This document shows, in pieces, positions 60,249-64,000 of a stretch of 64,000 nt of DNA; the stretch's first letter is position 1; each line of letters begins with the position of its first letter. The stretch lies in contig NZ_UGQM01000001.1 of NCBI RefSeq assembly GCF_900454025.1, positions 5,208,001 through 5,272,000 of the forward strand, given 5' to 3'. Source of the DNA: Mycolicibacterium gilvum. Lineage in GTDB: Bacteria; Actinomycetota; Actinomycetes; Mycobacteriales; Mycobacteriaceae. The translations under genes were made by a program, and so were the position numbers. Below the pieces are notes generated by a model that worked only from the letters and a program-made list of their open reading frames with translations, was not told where the DNA came from and did not search any database.

Positions 60249-61013
60249 ATGCCATTCCTTGACCACGACCGGGGACCCGCCTACTACCGTCACTGGGCGG
60301 CCGAAGACCCCCGCGCGGCGGTTGTCTTCCTGCACGGTTTCGGTGAGCACACCGGGCTGTACCACCGATACGCGTTCGCGCTCAACGCCGCGGGTATCGA
60401 CGTGTGGGCCGTCGACCAGTTCGGCCACGGGCTGAGCCCGGGCACGCGGGGTGACTTCGGCTCGATCGAGGACTCCTCGGCCCTCGCGGACGCGTTGACC
60501 GAGCGTGCGAGCACACGCAGCGTGCCGCTGATCGCTCAGGGGCACTCCTTCGGATCGATCGTCACGCTGTTCCGTCTCCTCGACGGTCCGAACCGCTACC
60601 GGGCGGCTGTCATCTCCGGTTCACCGTTGATCCCGGTGCCCGAATTGGTGGATGCCGACACCTCGATCGACCTCGACCCCGGATGGCTGTCCTCGGACCC
60701 GTTTTACCTCGACGCGCTGGAGAACGACCCCCTCGCGTTCGTCGAATCCGACAGCACTGCGCTGACGCGCGAGCTCGACCGGGGTTGGGACCGATTCGGT
60801 TCCGATCTGCCGGCGCTGTCCGTGCCGACGCTGGCCGTCCACGGAGTCAACGACCCGATCGCGCCGATCGGGGCGGTCCGGGCCTACGCCGAGCAGATCG
60901 ATGCGTTGGAGCTCGCCGCGTTCGACGGCGCCCGACACGACGTCCTCAATGAGTCGCAACACGGCGACGTCGCCGCCGCGATCATCGGGTTCATCGAGTC
61001 CCACCTGCGCTGA
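60249..61013 (+). CDS. Monoacylglycerol lipase-like alpha/beta hydrolase
   Basis: 254-residue hydrolase. FLHGFGEHTGLYHRYAFAL (oxyanion HGFGEH motif of monoglyceride lipases), nucleophile Ser in LIAQGHSFGSIVTLFRL (GxSxG, with F rather than the usual MGG), Asp in HGVNDPIAPIG, His in FDGARHDVLNE. Short-chain esters or monoacylglycerols are probable substrates. No signal peptide. It begins 8 nt after lysR, so may be part of the same transcript. Ends before the terminator hairpin at 61022-61049. Confidence 0.85.
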   Translation: MPFLDHDRGPAYYRHWAAEDPRAAVVFLHGFGEHTGLYHRYAFALNAAGIDVWAVDQFGHGLSPGTRGDFGSIEDSSALADALTERASTRSVPLIAQGHSFGSIVTLFRLLDGPNRYRAAVISGSPLIPVPELVDADTSIDLDPGWLSSDPFYLDALENDPLAFVESDSTALTRELDRGWDRFGSDLPALSVPTLAVHGVNDPIAPIGAVRAYAEQIDALELAAFDGARHDVLNESQHGDVAAAIIGFIESHLR

Positions 61014-61021
61014 TGCAGGTT

Positions 61022-61049
61022 ATCCACAGGGGTTGTCCCCAGTGTGGAT
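61022..61049. terminator. Bidirectional terminator hairpin between hydrolase and TetR genes
   Basis: ATCCACA-GGGG-TTGT-CCCC-AG-TGTGGAT: an 11-bp stem with a 2-nt bulge and a 4-nt loop, placed between convergent genes (stops at 61013 and 61053). TTATCCACA at 61020-61028 also equals the DnaA box consensus, but this is explained by the stem. Confidence 0.75.
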
Positions 61050-61052
61050 GAA

Positions 61053-61613
61053 TCACACCGGTGTAACTCCGGCGAGGATCAGCCGGGTCGCATCACGAAC
61101 GACCCGCTGCCGCGGACCGGGGTGGTCGGCGGCGATCACATGGGTCCCGATGGCCAGCGAGAACGCGAGCAACGCTCGCGCTTCCACCTCGTCGGCATCT
61201 TCGCAGACCGCGCCCAGCAGCTCGCGGAGGAACCCGATCCGCCGATTGTCGACGCGCCGCAGCCGGGCCGCGACGTCGGAATCGCGTCGCGCCCAGTCCC
61301 GCACCGCAAGGTCCAGCGGGACGAGCTCGTCGGAGAACGTCAGCGCCCCGGCCCGCGTCACCCGGCTCTGCACATCGCCGCCTTCGGCCTCGACCCGTGC
61401 CCGGACCTCGTCGATGCTGCGCTGCTCCCACTCGTCGAGCATCGCGGTGACGAGATCCGACCGGCCTTCGAACTGCCGGTAGAACCCGCCGCGGGTGACG
61501 CCGAGGCGCTGTGCGAGGACCTCCACCCGGACCGCATCGGGCCCCTCTTGCGCCAGCAACGCGAGACCGGCGTCGATCCATGATCGGCGGGGCGTGCGGA
61601 CGGGGGGCGGCAT
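61053..61613 (-). CDS. TetR-family transcriptional regulator
   Basis: 186-residue TetR regulator. HTH at residues 8-55 (SWIDAGLALLAQEGPDAVRV, EVLAQRLGVTRGGFYRQFEG). The C-terminal ligand-binding domain has an AcrR-like arrangement without an identified ligand. It is divergent from the small gene at 61668, with the perfect palindrome at 61631-61651 between them, so it probably represses both itself and that gene. ATG 61613 is 17 nt from the operator. Confidence 0.86.
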   Translation of the reverse strand: MPPPVRTPRRSWIDAGLALLAQEGPDAVRVEVLAQRLGVTRGGFYRQFEGRSDLVTAMLDEWEQRSIDEVRARVEAEGGDVQSRVTRAGALTFSDELVPLDLAVRDWARRDSDVAARLRRVDNRRIGFLRELLGAVCEDADEVEARALLAFSLAIGTHVIAADHPGPRQRVVRDATRLILAGVTPV

Positions 61614-61630
61614 CTGGCCATCCTAGGATA

Positions 61631-61651
61631 GATACAGTACTGTTCTGTATC
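61631..61651. promoter_or_regulatory. TetR operator palindrome
   Basis: GATACAG-TACTGTT-CTGTATC, perfect 7-bp arms around 7 nt, midway between the divergent TetR gene (start 61613) and the 61668 gene. Its position and symmetry are those of an autoregulatory TetR site. The promoter elements TAGGAT (61624) and TACTGT overlap or adjoin it. Confidence 0.72.
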
Positions 61652-61667
61652 AAAGTGGGAGGTGGCC

Positions 61668-62138
61668 ATGACGACAACCAGTACGGTTCAACGGGTCGAC
61701 GCCGACGAGGCCCTGCTGGCGTGCACCACGCTGTCCCGCGTCGACCACGTCGACGTGCACACCCTCTCGCCTACCAGTGCGCTCCAGACACCCGAGGCGT
61801 GGGCGCGGATCATCCTCGAGGGTCCCCCTGCGGCCACGCGCCTACGGCTACGCGCCGGCTGGACGATGCTCGGCCTCAGGCTGCACCGCGGGGACGCCGA
61901 CGTCATCGCCGGCTGGCGGATCACCCATCGGGATACGGAATACCTTCGGCTGCAAGCGAGTTCAGCCATAGGATTGACCGGGGAACTCGTCACCCGGGTC
62001 ACCGACGACCACGTGGTGTTCGCGACCCTCGTCCGGCTGGGCAACCCCGCAGCCCGATTGCTGTGGGCCAGAGTTCTTCCCACTCACCTGACCGTCGTAC
62101 GGTCACTACTGGAAGGAGCGGCCGCCCGGACCTGCTAG
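61668..62138 (+). CDS. Uncharacterised 156-residue protein under TetR control
   Basis: No specific function recognised. 156 residues, cytoplasmic, no signal or TM. Features: N-terminal RVDADEALLACTTLSRVDHV, WARIILEGPP, TRLRLRAGWTMLGLRLH, GDADVIAGWRITHRDTEYLRL and FATLVRLGNPAARLLWARVLP. The alternating strands with a C-terminal helix suggest a START/polyketide cyclase-like or DUF2867-like pocket fold (inference). ATG 61668 is 5 nt after GGGAGG; GTG 61662 is less likely. Mycobacterial TetR-paired proteins of this type might bind the inducer. It meets hsaB tail-to-tail with a 4-nt overlap. Confidence 0.75.
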   Translation: MTTTSTVQRVDADEALLACTTLSRVDHVDVHTLSPTSALQTPEAWARIILEGPPAATRLRLRAGWTMLGLRLHRGDADVIAGWRITHRDTEYLRLQASSAIGLTGELVTRVTDDHVVFATLVRLGNPAARLLWARVLPTHLTVVRSLLEGAAARTC

Positions 62139-62701
62139 AGCCAGGTGTCGTCGGTCGTCGCGGTCAGGAACGCCTCGAGGTCGTTGCGCCAATCGGCCGG
62201 GGTGTTCTTGTCCGGCTCGATACCGGTGTACTGCCCGTGATAGAAGAGCAGCGGCCGCGGCTTCTTCTTCGGCACATCCGAGAGCGAGTGCACCGCGCCG
62301 AACACCACGAAGTGGTCTCCCCCGTCGTGCACCGAGTGCACCGTGCAGTCGATGTGCGCCAGGGAGCCCTCGATGACCGGCGACCCCAGTTTCGAAGGCG
62401 CCCAGTCGATACCGGCGAACTTGTCGGGCTCTCTGGAACCGAACCGCGCGGACACGTGCTGCTGATTCTCGTGCAGGATGTTGACACAGAACGTGCCGCT
62501 CGCCTCGATCGCCGCCCAGGACCGCGACGCCTTCGTCGGACAGAACAGCACCAGTGGCGGATCCAGCGACAGCGCAGCGAACGACTGGCAGGCGAAGCCC
62601 ACTGGGGCGTCGTCATGAACGGTGGTGATCACCGTGATCCCGGTGCAGAACTGCCCGAGCACATTGCGGAATGTGCGGGGATCGATCGGCGGACTGCCCA
62701 C
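62135..62701 (-). CDS. hsaB: Flavin reductase HsaB
   Basis: 188-residue flavin reductase-fold protein resembling Rv3567c. HsaB supplies reduced FMN/FAD to the oxygenase HsaA, which hydroxylates 3-HSA. IDPRTFRNVLGQFCTGITVI start, ACQSFAALSLDPPLVLFCPT (flavin-binding), SARFGSREPDKFAGIDW and DGGDHFVVFGAVHSL. GTG 62701 is 3 nt after the hsaC stop, consistent with an hsaACDB-type operon; hsaA is presumably beyond the right edge. M. tuberculosis places nat just downstream; here it is absent. Confidence 0.94.
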   Translation of the reverse strand: MGSPPIDPRTFRNVLGQFCTGITVITTVHDDAPVGFACQSFAALSLDPPLVLFCPTKASRSWAAIEASGTFCVNILHENQQHVSARFGSREPDKFAGIDWAPSKLGSPVIEGSLAHIDCTVHSVHDGGDHFVVFGAVHSLSDVPKKKPRPLLFYHGQYTGIEPDKNTPADWRNDLEAFLTATTDDTWL

Positions 62702-62703
62702 GG

Positions 62704-64000
<1,297 letters not shown>

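Noticed and set aside
61020..61049. DnaA-box match TTATCCACA suggesting an origin
   Set aside because: It is one arm of a hairpin between two convergent genes, with no AT-rich unwinding element or cluster of further boxes; a terminator explains it.

Overview
The window is high-GC actinobacterial DNA from a mycobacterium, most likely a fast-growing environmental species (Mycolicibacterium type). Evidence: the steroid-ring and side-chain catabolic genes, KstR and KstR2 operators, a PGRS-like Gly/Asn-rich protein, an MPT63-like (DUF1942) exported protein, a Ddn-type nitroreductase, a DUF222/HNH protein of the 13E12 type and several leaderless promoters. Names for catabolic genes rest on recalled similarity to M. 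tuberculosis proteins (Rv3534c-Rv3569c); no search was run.

Layout. 1-1463: end of a RecQ-like helicase and a TrhA/hemolysin-III membrane protein. 1602-7032: hsaF-hsaG-hsaE (minus) divergent from kstD-hsd4B (plus), with one KstR box between them. 7044-11311: exported or membrane accessory proteins (PGRS-like, DUF1942 with a repeat tail, two single-TM proteins) where M. tuberculosis has PPE63. 11349-19488: the igr-type operon cyp125-chsE1-chsE2-chsH2-chsH1-ltp2 (minus) divergent from fadA5-unknown-ddn (plus), with two KstR boxes; chsE2 carries a -1 frameshift near its 3' end. 19541-34059: a roughly 14.5-kb polysaccharide assembly island (two GT2, two GT4, a secreted PslG-like glycosidase, Wzx flippase, Wzy/ligase, Wzz-kinase with an altered Walker A, a BcsB-like protein, a sugar epimerase), itself carrying an IS110-family element with a structured 3' flank. 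34267-34962: a GAF protein. 34979-53908: the KstR2 block for the last two steroid rings (two SDRs, echA20, ipdA, ipdB, ipdC, fadA6, kstR2, ipdF, fadE30, fadD3, fadE31-33, aspB) with two KstR2 boxes, plus an NDMA-dependent alcohol dehydrogenase, a secreted lipase-like protein and an MFS exporter. 53919-62138: an accessory stretch with an HNH protein, a compact 3-hydroxybutyrate/acetoacetate cassette (MHS transporter, Bdh, acetoacetyl-CoA synthetase, divergent LysR), a monoacylglycerol-lipase-like hydrolase, and a TetR regulator with its palindromic operator and target gene. 62135-64000: hsaB, hsaC and the 3' part of hsaD.

How it works together. KstD, HsaB/C/D and HsaE/G/F open and dismantle rings A/B to pyruvate and propionyl-CoA. 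Cyp125, FadA5, ChsE1/E2, ChsH1/H2 and Ltp2 remove the side chain. FadD3, FadE30, IpdF, IpdC, EchA20, IpdAB, FadE32/33 and FadA6 degrade the C/D-ring propionate. The most unusual content is the Wzx/Wzy-like polysaccharide island inserted exactly between the KstR and KstR2 halves of this regulon, with its IS110 element.
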